DNA from: Billgrantia saliphila
GTDB taxonomy: Bacteria > Pseudomonadota > Gammaproteobacteria > Pseudomonadales > Halomonadaceae
Direction of reading: 5' to 3'
Assembly (NCBI RefSeq): GCF_002930105.1
Contig: NZ_PJRN01000006.1
Location: forward strand, 186,001 to 250,000
DNA length: 64,000 nucleotides
The notes under the pieces were generated by a model. That model saw only the letters and a program-made list of their open reading frames with translations. It was not told the DNA's origin and made no database searches. The position numbers and the translations under genes were made by a program. Positions 54,624 to 63,970 of the stretch are shown here, piece after piece. Positions within the stretch are counted from its first letter, which is position 1. Each line of letters starts with the position of its first letter.

Positions 54624-55737
54624 TCAAGCCACCACTCCCTGGCGACGATAGGCGTCAGCGAAGATCTCTTCGATGGAACGATGTGGGTTTTCTTCGCGCA
54701 GTCGGCGCACCTCTGCTGACACGCGCACCAGCTCCTCGCTGGGCTTGGCCCACTGCTCCTCTGGCAAGGGTTTGGACCATTCTTCCACCTCAACCGGGCG
54801 CAGCTTTGGGCGCGACTTCATCAGGCGCTTGGCCTCCCATTCGGTCAGGTAGCCAGGTAGGTTCCACAGTTCGATGACGTGATAGGCATACCAGAAGAAA
54901 GCGAAGATCGGCCCCACTTCACCCTTGGCCCGACGCTCGCGCATACGGCGACGCGCATTGCGCAGCGTATGCACCCCTTCCCAGGGCGGGTCGTCCTTAC
55001 CGCGCGGCAGGTGAGGATCCTGGATTTCGTACAAAGAGTGGACTTCATACTCCATGTAGGCACGCAGGGCTTCCCAGTTGCTGATCGCCAGGGGCAAGCC
55101 CGCCGACATGAATTCGAGTTTCAGCCACTTGCCCGTTTCCGGGTGGGCGTACCCTATCCCCATGCCATACTGCTGTTGAACGCCATACTGGGTGACCCCG
55201 CGAGCTTCCACCACCCAAGCCATCAAGGACTCCCAGGGCACGAAGACGGTTTCCTGTGTATCGGTCAGGGTAAAGCACACCTCACGGCGCTGGCGATTGA
55301 AACGGACAGGAATGCTGCGCTTTAAACGGCTCATACCAGCGTAATAACCGAGATATGAGATTAAGAAGATAGCCAGACCACCGACCACACCTGTCCAGAA
55401 AAGTAACTTATATAAAAAAAGAAAATTTTCAGGAGAGATGCCTGGCATGATAAAAAAAATAACCGCTGGCAAGACCAAGACACACATTAAGACTATTCCA
55501 CATACACCACCAATTATTGTCTGCCACACGGTCACGTTTGGCCATCCACCTCCAAAATCCAGCCAAATGTCGTTAAGCTCACCGACAGCTTTACTCATAT
55601 CCAAGGACGGCTGGCCCGACGATAAGGGCAGTGGCGCCAGATAGGTTATCCTCCCCCCCCGGAATCACCTGTACGTCACCCGCACGGTGAGGCTGGGATA
55701 GCTCAGGCTGCGGCAAGTCCGGCCCCTTGTTACGCAT
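54624..55737 (-). CDS. Immunity-like membrane protein A, N-terminus out of frame at a G8 tract
   Basis: The frame 54624-55604 (up to 326 aa; first ATG at 55598) has two hydrophobic helices, the family core IPVRFNRQRREVCF and an ETVFVPWESLMAW motif shared with gene B. The true start seems to be the ATG at 55737, preceded by AGGGA. Its frame (MRNKGPDLPQPELSQPHR...) stops early because the G8 tract at 55653-55660 shifts it by one; seven or ten G would join both parts. It resembles DUF6708-type proteins (from memory). Confidence 0.7.
55653..55660 (-). repeat. Poly-G tract (8) in immunity-like gene A
   Basis: Eight consecutive G on the gene strand inside the N-terminal coding part. Seven or ten G would restore one frame from ATG 55737 to the stop at 54624. 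At eight the gene is out of frame. Confidence 0.8.
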
Positions 55738-55764
55738 AGTCGAGTTCCCTTTTGATTGGCTCGT

Positions 55765-55789
55765 TCGCTACGGCTTAGCGCAAGCGAAT
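55765..55789 (-). repeat. Direct repeat, copy 1, upstream of gene A
   Basis: 25 bp (TCGCTACGGCTTAGCGCAAG and five more) that recur with three changes at 57473-57497, upstream of gene B. Both copies sit in the non-coding stretch just before an immunity-like gene, a footprint of gene duplication. Confidence 0.6.
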
Positions 55790-55942
55790 ATTCCTGCGGT
55801 TCTTCTTTTCCTGAATCTTCTTTACGCTGGCTTCGTCCATGCCGCGCCAGCCCCTGATAAATTTGGTGAGAAGTCCGGTGTCGGATCGTCGATGAGCGCA
55901 CGACGGCCGACGGGGAATGGCCAAGCCAGCCCCTTCCTGGTA

Positions 55943-57293
55943 TCAGCCTGAGTGGGCGGCAAAGGGTACGCTGGGATAGGCCGCCTTCGGCGCCTCGCCG
56001 GCACTTGGTTGCCCGAAGCGTTCCTCAACCGGCCCCAGGTCGAGGAAGGTCTCACCACGCTCATAGGCGGCTTCTACCTGGCGAGTCAGTTCGGTGAGTT
56101 CCGCCGAGGGCCTGGCCCATTCGGATTCGGGAAGCGGTTGGGACCACTCCTTTACCCAGCCCTTGGGGCTGGCCTTGGGCAGCACATGCTTGACGCGGTA
56201 CTCGGTGTACCAGCTGGCGAAGTAGGCCAGTTCCATCCAACACTTGAGGCGGTAGCGCCAGAACGGCTTGCCCTCCCGCTCATGGCGCTTCCTTTGCCGG
56301 GCCATCTCTTCCTTGTACCAGGCCACGCTATAGTCGTCGGCGCGTTCGGGCGCCGCCTCGGGGCCCTCTTCCATATAGCGACGGATCAGCTCCCATTGCA
56401 TCATCGCCATCTGCAGGCCGGTCATGCCGGCCGAGACACCGGCCCCGGCCAGGCTATAGCCCGGCCGCTCGGGGTCCGGCGGCAGGATGTGCAGTTCCCA
56501 GCCCAGCCCCGCCGGCCCACCGACGGTGACGGCCATGTTGCGGGTCGCCACCGCCACCACGTCTTCCCAGGGAACGAAGACGGTCTCCTTGCGCCAGCCG
56601 GCCAGGCGCCGCACCCAGCGGTAGAAGAGGACATAGCCGATGGCCAGGGCGGGGGAAATAATCAGATGAACAGTCGCCATCAGCGCAATGCCCTGGCGAT
56701 CGAACATATGCATCTCGCCCCCGAGTCCACCGAGACTGACCAACGTTAAAAAGCCACTGATGGAAAACAGCGCAAACCAGAAGCCATACATCAGGTGCGC
56801 GCTGGGGGCCGGCAAAAAAACCTTTCGCCCGGGGCGTTCCACCACGAAGGCCACCTCGCGGCGCTGGCGATGGAAGCGTACCGGGGCGGTACCGCGAAGC
56901 CAGAGATCGGGAATAACGAGCAGCGCCCCGAAGAACAGCAGGCCCGCATAGGCGCCCCCCCCCCCAGATACCCAGCGCATCGCCCCAGGTAAAGCCGCCA
57001 TAAAAGACCATTAAGACAGCTGAGGCCCAGACAAAAATAAAAAAGAGCATCACCCAAACTGCCGCCCCTCCCAATGCCAGCATGCCGTTGCGGCTGACGT
57101 TATGCAGCAGGTCCAGCGTCGCTTCGTCGCGGCGATGGACCAACCGACCGACATCCGCCCCGCCGCCCGCCGTGGGCCCCAGGGGGATGGGTCGGGGGCT
57201 CAGACTATAGAGCTCGTTGGGGCCGCGTGTCAGATGCTCGCCGGCGCGCAGCGCCATGGCGGGTGTTTCCTGTTCCTTGGCTGTGGTGGTCAT
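55943..57293 (-). CDS. Immunity-like membrane protein B, interrupted by a G11 tract
   Basis: From ATG 57293 the frame runs MTTTAKEQETPAMALRAGEH ... MVFYGGFTWGDALGIW into eleven G, after which it is lost. The rest (AYAGLLFFGALLVIPDLWLRGTAPVRF ...) is in the next frame, to a stop at 55943. Ten G would give one 449-residue protein. It has four hydrophobic segments, PVRFHRQRREVAF and KETVFVPWEDVV, paralogous to gene A. Predicted role: membrane immunity to a T6SS effector. Confidence 0.75.
56955..56965 (-). repeat. Poly-G tract (11) in immunity-like gene B
   Basis: Eleven consecutive G on the gene strand, the longest homopolymer I see in the window. Ten would keep the frame (W-G-G-G-A-Y-A); eleven shifts it by one. 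Confidence 0.85.
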
Positions 57294-57472
57294 GGACCGT
57301 CCTTCATTCCGTGGTAACCCGTGTTGGTGCCAAAGCTACGCATGGACCCCACGCTACCGCCCGGGCAGACGCCCCGCGCCTGCCCTGATGTCATCGTTTT
57401 CCATCCCCACTGCGCGGATTCAGGCAACAGCAAGGCTAGGGCCTTCCTGTGAATGCCCGGTGATTTACTTGG

Positions 57473-57497
57473 TCGCTACGGCTCAGCGCAGGCGGAT
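57473..57497 (-). repeat. Direct repeat, copy 2, upstream of gene B
   Basis: TCGCTACGGCTCAGCGCAGG and five more bases, 22 of 25 identical to the copy at 55765-55789. Confidence 0.6.
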
Positions 57498-57606
57498 GAT
57501 CTTAGGTGAGGTTCGAACGGTCCTCGGGAAAGGACAACAGCATCTCGCTTTAGCCACATCAAAATAAACGGCTCGCTTAAAGGCATAACCATGCTATCTG
57601 AACCTG

Positions 57607-57623
57607 GGGCTCTGCTAGAGCCC
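57607..57623 (-). terminator. Hairpin after immunity-like gene C
   Basis: GGGCTCT, loop GCT, AGAGCCC: a perfect 7-bp stem 18 bp after the stop of gene C. No T-tract, so termination strength is uncertain. Confidence 0.5.
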
Positions 57624-57640
57624 ACCACAGCTACAGCTCC

Positions 57641-58365
57641 TCAGATATCGATTTTCCCTTCTTCGTATTTTGCATTGGGGAGATGTTTCCTGAAGAATTG
57701 GATCCTCTTTTCAAGCTCACCGCCATGGCAATAAACAAGGTGGGTAAGCGGCCTGTACCGAGAGTTCTTACTATAGGGCTTCCATTGATAGGTCAATGAA
57801 ATGATATTACGTTTTCTCCAGGTCCTTATAATCTCCGTTTTTTTCCACTCCATCTCATCATGCCGACTATTTCGTTGCATCTTTTGATACTCATTAGACG
57901 ACCCCATCATCCAAGCCATCGCGCCAATGCCGAGCGGACCGATGGCGGTAATGGCCAACCCAGGGTCCATCAGGATAATAACACCCACTATCGGCAAAAG
58001 AATGATTGATAGCCACTTCAATACCGGCTTGACGGAATCGATCTGCGGTTTCCACGAGCAGACTTCAGCGCTCGCCTCGGTAAATCGATAGACGATGATT
58101 TTGGTTTGGTGGGTTATGCTCATCGCAATGAGTATGCCAAATAGAAACATCCCCCCCAGTAAAAAGGAGCCGAGTAATGTCTGTGCAAACAGGGAGGCCA
58201 TATAAGCCCCCCCAAGCACACTAATGTCATAGGCATGAGAGCCAGGTTAGCCACAAACGTATTGTAATCCCGAGTTCGAATCTGCCAGCTCATTACTGCC
58301 GGCTCATCGGCATGCTGCCAAGGCATCTGCGAAATATAGTTCTGCTTGGGTTGGATAAACCACAT
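57641..58365 (-). CDS. Immunity-like membrane protein C, out of frame at a G7 tract
   Basis: ATG 58365 opens MWFIQPKQNYISQMPW ... NTFVANLALMPMTLVCLGG, paralogous to gene D (MWFIQPKQDYVAQMPW ... NTFVAN). At G7 (58207-58213) the frame is lost; the remainder from AYMASLFAQTLLGSF on lies in the next frame and includes SWKPQIDSVKPVLKW, shared with D. Eight G would give one 241-residue protein. A second G7 at 58151-58157 is in frame. It begins 4 bp after the orphan effector tail. Confidence 0.75.
58151..58157 (-). repeat. Second poly-G tract (7) in immunity-like gene C, in frame
   Basis: Seven G coding LLGGMFLF. It corresponds in alignment to the G10 of gene D (SLGGGMFLF); the lengths differ by three and both keep frame. 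Confidence 0.7.
58207..58213 (-). repeat. Poly-G tract (7) where gene C loses frame
   Basis: Seven G on the gene strand. Eight would read V-C-L-G-G-A-Y-M-A and join the two halves; seven leaves the gene one base short. Confidence 0.8.
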
Positions 58366-58369
58366 GACC

Positions 58370-58900
58370 TTATCCTTGCTCTTCAGGGGTAAGAGGCACC
58401 ATGAGATCAAAGCGGGCTGGCGCTCTGATGCCCCGACCTTCCTCGCTATTTGGCTCGATCTCCTTCTTGCCGCTTGCGGCGCGAGGTTTGAAGAAGGTGA
58501 AATCCGCACGGCCCTCGGGCGATGATAGTAACGATTCGGAATAGTCTACCGTCAGATTGAAAGGTGCATCTTCTCCCTGCTCGCTGGCGGGTATCCAGGC
58601 CTGCCAAACGCGCAGGTCCGATGCCTCATAACTAGAGGCGGCGGACAGAGCCTCTCGATTGACCCCATGTCGAAATGGGCTTGCTTCGAAGCTGTTAGCC
58701 GGAGCCCAGAAACCGCCCGCGGCAAGTTCGGAAACCTTGATGGTTTCGCCAGCCAGTGCCGCTGGCAATGCCAGTTGGAGCCAGAACCCATGATGCGTCG
58801 TTGTGATATCGCCTGTTCCCCAATAACTGATTGTCGAGGTTTCGGATTCTACGCTTATTGCTGGGGTTAGCTTGACGGAAGGTTCAAATAGGATTTCCAT
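58370..58900 (-). CDS. Orphan copy of the T6SS effector C-terminal domain
   Basis: A 176-residue protein (ATG 58900) that parallels the last roughly 175 residues of the large effector: LFEPSVKLTPAI with LFAPALKLTPVV, LQLALPAALAGETIKV with IQLALPAAMGGEKVTI, GGFWAPANSF with GGFWAPSASF, LRVWQAWIPA with LRVWQAWLPA. It has no export signal or helices of its own. Placed between immunity-like genes D and C, it looks like an orphan tail with its own immunity gene, as in other polymorphic toxin loci. Confidence 0.8.
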   Translation of the reverse strand: MEILFEPSVKLTPAISVESETSTISYWGTGDITTTHHGFWLQLALPAALAGETIKVSELAAGGFWAPANSFEASPFRHGVNREALSAASSYEASDLRVWQAWIPASEQGEDAPFNLTVDYSESLLSSPEGRADFTFFKPRAASGKKEIEPNSEEGRGIRAPARFDLMVPLTPEEQG

Positions 58901-58926
58901 CAAGACTTGCCACTTCCGTAGCGGGC

Positions 58927-59685
58927 CTAATCCACCGCGAAGGCACCATCTGAGTCAACATCCAGCTTGCATTCACGGTAGGGCTTGTTGGGAAGTTTCT
59001 CTCGAATGAAATCGATGCGCGCCTCAAGGTCTTGCTTTTGACAATAGAGCGTCTTATAGGCGGTATAGCTGAATCCGTCTTCGTTGTGGTAGGTGAAGCG
59101 CAAGCCAATGACAGATCGCTGTCTCCATACGGCGACTTCCTCCGTGTTTTTCCAGTCGATTTCATAATGCTGGTCGTCACCCACTAGAGACTGATAATTC
59201 TTTGACGTGCCCATCAGCGCGGAGACGATTCCTATGCCAACGGGGCCGATAGCGGCAATGAGGAAGGAAGGATCGATGAACATCAGGAACAGCACCACGA
59301 CACCGGAGCCGATTGCGGTCCATTTCATCACCGGCTTGACCGAATCGATCTGAGGTTTCCACGAGAAAACCTCAATGCGCTTGTCGGTAAGGCGATAGAC
59401 GATAATCGCGGTCTGGTGAGTCATGCTCATAGCTATCAACAGGAGGAATAAAAACATCCCCCCCCCCAGAGACAGGGAAGAGATAAAGTCCTCACTAATA
59501 CTGAACAGTAAAACCCCAACACCCAAGCAAATTATAAAAAAAATAACAAACAAAATATTGGCTACAAATGTATTGTAAGCCCTAGCCCGTATCTGCCACG
59601 ACATCAGCGCCGGCTCTTCGGCGTGCTTCCATGGCATCTGCGCCACATAGTCCTGCTTGGGTTGAATGAACCACATCGTCGTCAT
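58927..59685 (-). CDS. Immunity-like membrane protein D (intact, with a G10 tract)
   Basis: A 252-residue protein, the only one of the four paralogs in frame as sequenced. After the N-terminal MWFIQPKQDYVAQMPWKHAE it has two hydrophobic helices (about 45-95), SWKPQIDSVKPVMKW, another helix pair, and a charged soluble tail. The G10 at 59458-59467 encodes a Gly run. It starts 6 bp after the effector stop, the usual place for a cognate immunity gene. TsiV2, immunity to VasX, has similar length. Confidence 0.75.
   Translation of the reverse strand: MTTMWFIQPKQDYVAQMPWKHAEEPALMSWQIRARAYNTFVANILFVIFFIICLGVGVLLFSISEDFISSLSLGGGMFLFLLLIAMSMTHQTAIIVYRLTDKRIEVFSWKPQIDSVKPVMKWTAIGSGVVVLFLMFIDPSFLIAAIGPVGIGIVSALMGTSKNYQSLVGDDQHYEIDWKNTEEVAVWRQRSVIGLRFTYHNEDGFSYTAYKTLYCQKQDLEARIDFIREKLPNKPYRECKLDVDSDGAFAVD
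59458..59467 (-). repeat. Poly-G tract (10) in immunity-like gene D
   Basis: Ten G on the gene strand encoding L-G-G-G-M. The gene is in frame at this length; a change of one or two would truncate it. Confidence 0.8.
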
Positions 59686-59691
59686 CGTCTC

Positions 59692-62600
59692 CTAGGGGGT
59701 CGGTACGGTCAGTTCGATTGTCGCCGATGAGCACAGCCCACGGTACCGGTCATTGACCTCTACCTCGTACTTGCCCTGTCTCGGCTCGGCCTTGTAGAAG
59801 GTGAAGCTGAGCCCGCCGTGGGCATCGCCATATATCGCTTCGTCGTAGGTCACATTGAGCAGGAAGGGCTGGCCGTCCGGCAACCGTTCTGCGGGTAACC
59901 AGGCTTGCCACACGCGGAGTGGCTCCTCCTCGCTATAGCTCGAAGCGCCGGGCAACTCCATGTCCCGGCGGGTGGCCGGGCGCTCTTTGAAGCTGGCCGA
60001 GGGCGCCCAGAAGCCGCCCGAAGCATCCTGAGTGATCGTCACCTTTTCGCCCCCCATGGCGGCGGGCAGGGCCAGCTGAATCCAGTAGCCTTGTAGCGTT
60101 TCCACCCTTCTGCCGGGCGAGTATTGGGAGGGCGTCCGCGACACATCGAACTCGGTCCTGACGACTGGCGTCAACTTGAGTGCGGGAGCGAATAGCGCTT
60201 CATTGAGGTCGCGCAGCTCGGCAACCCGGTCAGCATCGCTATCGGACCACTGGGTGGCCTTGCCCCAGGTGCTTCGATACAGCCACAGCCGTACCCCCTC
60301 GCGACGATAGCGTTCGGAGAACATCGAGGCGAGCAGATAACCGGCACTCAGGATCAGCAACGCCCAACTGGCCCAAGGGGCAAGAATCCAGCCAAAGGCA
60401 AACCAGCGGCCTGCAAGCGCTCCGCCAAGTTGGAAGCTACCTATGGCAGCCATCCCAACTGTGGTAGTTAATTTTGCGGTAAGGGCTAGGCGCTCAGCAT
60501 GACTGTTTGAAGTTCTGAGCTGCTGCCAAATCTGCCAAGCTTCCACACCAGCCCCAATAGCAGCAAAGGCCGCCATACCCGCAACGCGGCTTGATAGCCT
60601 GGCGGCGATTCGCGCCGTATTGGCTTGCCCAGCAGCTTCCCACCTAGATATTCCTGCCCCGGCAATCTTGGTTATGTTTCCACGCAACAAGGCTGTTCCA
60701 TTAGCATGCCGCTGCCAATAAGGCATGACCCAAAGCGCCATCACCGCAGCACTGGCATAGCTGGCCTGGCTGGCGATCTTTTCCAGGTCGGCCTGGCTCA
60801 TTCCGTCCCGCTGGGCATTGCGGATGCTGTCGGCGACATTGGCCAGGTTGAGCGTGGCGACCAACAGCGGCAATCCGCCGATGCCTCGACTCTCCACCCA
60901 TTGGGCCATACGCCGACGAGCCGCAGCGGCACTGCCCGCACCGCGTTCGATACGCAGCCGATGTTGCTCACGCAGCTCGTCGAAACCCAGGGTAGCAAGC
61001 GATGCAGTAGCCCCTTGTGCAGGGCCCGCAGTAAAGCGCTTGGGCTCGTGCAACGCTAAAGCCTGATAGTCGTTCTCGAGTGAGCCTATCGTGCGGAACA
61101 GTTCAGCACGCCGACTCGGTGACATAGGCGTGTAGAGCAGAAGCTGCTGGGCCTTGATCTCCATTGACAGGCGCAGCATGCCGGCACGCCAGCGGCGTTG
61201 CTGAGCCTCGGTACCATCGTTGCGCTGTAAGAAGGCTCCTTGATTGTCAGGATGCACGAAGGCTGCCAGCATGGCGATCGAGACGCCCTTTGCGATTTGC
61301 TGCGTGCCAACTTGGGCGCCGGCACCAGCCGCGGGCAGTGTCAGGTAGGCAAGCGCTTCCCAGGCCTGCCTGCCAGCACCGGCAACGACTTTCTGCAGCG
61401 TAGCGAAAGTATCCTGGACGGGCTGGGCCAGAGCCTGGAACAGCGCAGATTGTTGCACGTGCTCAAGGTCAAGCACGCTCTTGAGATTGTTGGCTACTCC
61501 CGCGACATCGCTTGCGGTAATAGCGCTCTCGGCATCGCTGCCCGGGGTCTCCTCAAGCCACTCCCGCGCGATAGCGTCTAGAGCCTCGGCTAGCGACGGC
61601 GAGAAGTTGAAAAGTGCCAATCCTATTAGATTGTCGCGTCGACGTACCCGCTCGGTGAGCCATTGACGTCCCTCCTCGCTGGCACCTAGTGCTTCGCTCA
61701 CCATTCGAGTGAATTCAAGCAGCGCCTGGGTCTGGAGCGCATTGCAACCATCGAAGCACAGCGCCTGGGCCGAGGTCGGAAGCCTATCCAACCAAGCGAT
61801 CAGATCATCGCAGCAATGCTGACATTCTGCCTTCTGGCGCTCCAGTTGCGGACCATGCTCGGCAAGACACTCGATGACCTCATCGAGCCTAACATCGAGG
61901 CGAGGACGCTCCTTAGCATGCCAGGCATGGTACTGCGGACTGTTGCGGCCTGGAGGGTTGGACATGCCCAGCTCGCGTAATTCCTCGCGCAACCGCCTGG
62001 CCTGCATCTCCTTTGCGACGAGGGTGTGGTCCGACCCACGCTCCATACTGGCCAGGACATCCATCAGTTCACCGGTCTTAATGATCGACTCACGGTAGCG
62101 CTCGGGGTCGTCACGCGCCTCAGCGTCGACCAATTCATCAATGTCGACCAGACACAGCTCCTGTACGACCCGCGCCGTTTGCAACTGGTGGCCATGCTGG
62201 TCGGTAAAATGCTCGAGCTCCATTTCACGCCCAAGCAGATTCATTGTCAGGTCGTTGACGATCCCTAGTTGATCATCCAGGGCGACGAACAGTGCCTGAT
62301 CCTTGTCGGGTACTTGGGCCAGCACGGCGTTCTGATCGATCTCGGGCTTATGAGCAAGGGCGACATATTCCGTCTCGTCCTCTTTTTTTTGCTCTTCCTG
62401 GGTGAGCGCCCGGGTCATCACCGTGGTCGAGTCGAAGTCGCTGGCCGCACCCTGCGGGGTAATATCGGCCAGGTGCTGCCCCAACTCGTTCAGTGGGCCT
62501 ACGTGTGCGGTGTGCTCAGGGTCTACGATGGCCGAGCGTATGTTGAGCGGCCGCATGAAGCGCCGGCGAGCATCCACGTTCGAGCGCATGTGCTCGCAGA

Positions 62601-63054
62601 TTCGCCAGGTCCACTGTGCGGGAGAGTAGGCAAGCCAAATCCGGCTGCGGCACGGATACAGCAGGTAGGGTTTGCTCTCACCGTCCCCTTTGCGTTCATC
62701 GGGCCGGGTCTCGTTGACGTCCTCGGGCCAAGGAATCCGAGTGAACTGATGCCCCACGATGCGATATTCGTGGAAGGTTCGGTCGATCTCATCCCACACG
62801 TACAGCCAGCCATCGCGGAGCTGGCGCAGGCAGTAGCTGCGCGTCTGCAGATCAGGGTAGCCGTGCCGTTGCCATGCTTCGGCCAAGGGATGCGGGCCTT
62901 GGGGCTCCTCCCTCTCGCTCGATGTTTCATCGATGGCATAGCGCACCGGAAAAATGGCGCATTCGAGATACAGCGGACATATGCTGGTGGCACCGAAGGG
63001 AGTCTCGCCGAACTCGGCGTCGCGCGCATCCTGTTGGGCTTGTCGATCAGACAT
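59692..63054 (-). CDS. VasX-like T6SS effector, predicted membrane-active
   Basis: A 1120-residue protein, start at the ATG at 63054, which overlaps the chaperone gene. The N-terminus (CPLYLECAIFPVRYAID) resembles the VasX/BTH_I2691-type T6SS effector start, followed by a RQLRDGWLYVWDE motif. A helical middle leads to hydrophobic segments at about 700-930 (e.g. MAAFAAIGAGVEAW, WILAPWASWALLILSAGYLL), fitting pore formation. The last roughly 175 residues are duplicated as an orphan at 58370. No signal peptide, as expected for T6SS cargo. Confidence 0.75.
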   Translation of the reverse strand: MSDRQAQQDARDAEFGETPFGATSICPLYLECAIFPVRYAIDETSSEREEPQGPHPLAEAWQRHGYPDLQTRSYCLRQLRDGWLYVWDEIDRTFHEYRIVGHQFTRIPWPEDVNETRPDERKGDGESKPYLLYPCRSRIWLAYSPAQWTWRICEHMRSNVDARRRFMRPLNIRSAIVDPEHTAHVGPLNELGQHLADITPQGAASDFDSTTVMTRALTQEEQKKEDETEYVALAHKPEIDQNAVLAQVPDKDQALFVALDDQLGIVNDLTMNLLGREMELEHFTDQHGHQLQTARVVQELCLVDIDELVDAEARDDPERYRESIIKTGELMDVLASMERGSDHTLVAKEMQARRLREELRELGMSNPPGRNSPQYHAWHAKERPRLDVRLDEVIECLAEHGPQLERQKAECQHCCDDLIAWLDRLPTSAQALCFDGCNALQTQALLEFTRMVSEALGASEEGRQWLTERVRRRDNLIGLALFNFSPSLAEALDAIAREWLEETPGSDAESAITASDVAGVANNLKSVLDLEHVQQSALFQALAQPVQDTFATLQKVVAGAGRQAWEALAYLTLPAAGAGAQVGTQQIAKGVSIAMLAAFVHPDNQGAFLQRNDGTEAQQRRWRAGMLRLSMEIKAQQLLLYTPMSPSRRAELFRTIGSLENDYQALALHEPKRFTAGPAQGATASLATLGFDELREQHRLRIERGAGSAAAARRRMAQWVESRGIGGLPLLVATLNLANVADSIRNAQRDGMSQADLEKIASQASYASAAVMALWVMPYWQRHANGTALLRGNITKIAGAGISRWEAAGQANTARIAARLSSRVAGMAAFAAIGAGVEAWQIWQQLRTSNSHAERLALTAKLTTTVGMAAIGSFQLGGALAGRWFAFGWILAPWASWALLILSAGYLLASMFSERYRREGVRLWLYRSTWGKATQWSDSDADRVAELRDLNEALFAPALKLTPVVRTEFDVSRTPSQYSPGRRVETLQGYWIQLALPAAMGGEKVTITQDASGGFWAPSASFKERPATRRDMELPGASSYSEEEPLRVWQAWLPAERLPDGQPFLLNVTYDEAIYGDAHGGLSFTFYKAEPRQGKYEVEVNDRYRGLCSSATIELTVPTP

Positions 63055-63970
63055 GGTGTGACTTCCTTGTTGTCTCGTTGTTAGCCTCTTGGATCCCCTC
63101 AGTCGAGCGACACCAGGCATCCAACTCATACAGCTGCTGTTGTTGGGGCAACCTGTCACGGGATGGATCTTGAGCCACCCAGCGAGCATAGGGGCCGGTC
63201 GTGGCCGTCATGAAGCCCGTCCCCCAGCGCAGGCTCAGTTCCATCCAGATGGCAAGTTGCCGCTCCGTCTGCGCTCCCCAGGCCAGGGCCTCATCCAGGC
63301 GCGACTCCAGCCAATCGCCTCTTCTCTCAACGGCCAGCCCTGACCAGGCCTCACCGGCATGGCGCTCGAAATACTCCGCCAAGCGCTCCTTGAACTGCCA
63401 GCGAGCCACCGCGTCCAGGGCGTCGAGCTGCGGCGAGGCGAAGTGATCGGGTGAGCGCAATAGCTGTTCGTCAGAAGGTGACTGATCGGCCTCCACCTCG
63501 AACGTTCGCCAAACCGGGGCTTCATGCTTGTCCCAGGCCGGCGCCCACTGCGTCACTCGCCAGGTGTCGATCGGCCCCATCACGTCGGCCGGCACGCTCC
63601 CGCCATAGCTCGCTAGCCAATGTCTCAGCACCAGCGGATCGGCGAATCGGAGCAGCCGTTGCACCCCATCGACCTCGATCTCCACGAAACCCAGCAGGTG
63701 GTCTCCCAGTTCTTCGGTGGTCGCCGCACTCGAGATCAGCGACATGGCTCTTGTCCGCTCACCATCCCCCTCGGCAAGAATTTCGTCGACGAAATGACGA
63801 TTTCTTGGCGCCACCAGAATCGGCCCTTCCGCCGCGACGTCCTTGAAACGAGTAAGCAGGTATAACGGCACGATCTCGACGAGATCATCGCGCGAATACA
63901 ACCGCTTGAGGGCATCGGGATAGCGCACCCCATCCACCAGCACATGCGTGATACGGCCCGGCTCGCCCAC
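63047..63970 (-). CDS. DUF4123-domain T6SS effector chaperone/adaptor
   Basis: A 307-residue protein with the DUF4123 pattern: LVDGVRYPDALKRLYSRDD, then LPLYLL-like strand, FVEIEVDGVQRLLRFADPLVLRHWLASYGG with the conserved R-F-x-D-P. Such proteins load a specific effector onto VgrG. It starts at GTG 63970, with AGGAGGGGG upstream and the preceding gene's TAA directly before it. The effector start overlaps its end by 8 bp. Confidence 0.85.
   Translation of the reverse strand: MGEPGRITHVLVDGVRYPDALKRLYSRDDLVEIVPLYLLTRFKDVAAEGPILVAPRNRHFVDEILAEGDGERTRAMSLISSAATTEELGDHLLGFVEIEVDGVQRLLRFADPLVLRHWLASYGGSVPADVMGPIDTWRVTQWAPAWDKHEAPVWRTFEVEADQSPSDEQLLRSPDHFASPQLDALDAVARWQFKERLAEYFERHAGEAWSGLAVERRGDWLESRLDEALAWGAQTERQLAIWMELSLRWGTGFMTATTGPYARWVAQDPSRDRLPQQQQLYELDAWCRSTEGIQEANNETTRKSHHV

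Larger units (their letters stand above)
57294..57640. other. Intergenic region between genes B and C
   Basis: About 347 bp without a gene. It holds the hairpin at 57607 after gene C and the second copy of the 25-bp direct repeat at 57473-57497 before gene B. Promoter elements are not clear. Confidence 0.5.

Noticed and set aside
62383..62390. Run of eight A on the gene strand of the effector
   Set aside because: The gene stays in frame and no alternative product is evident; a single A-run is not evidence for slippage.
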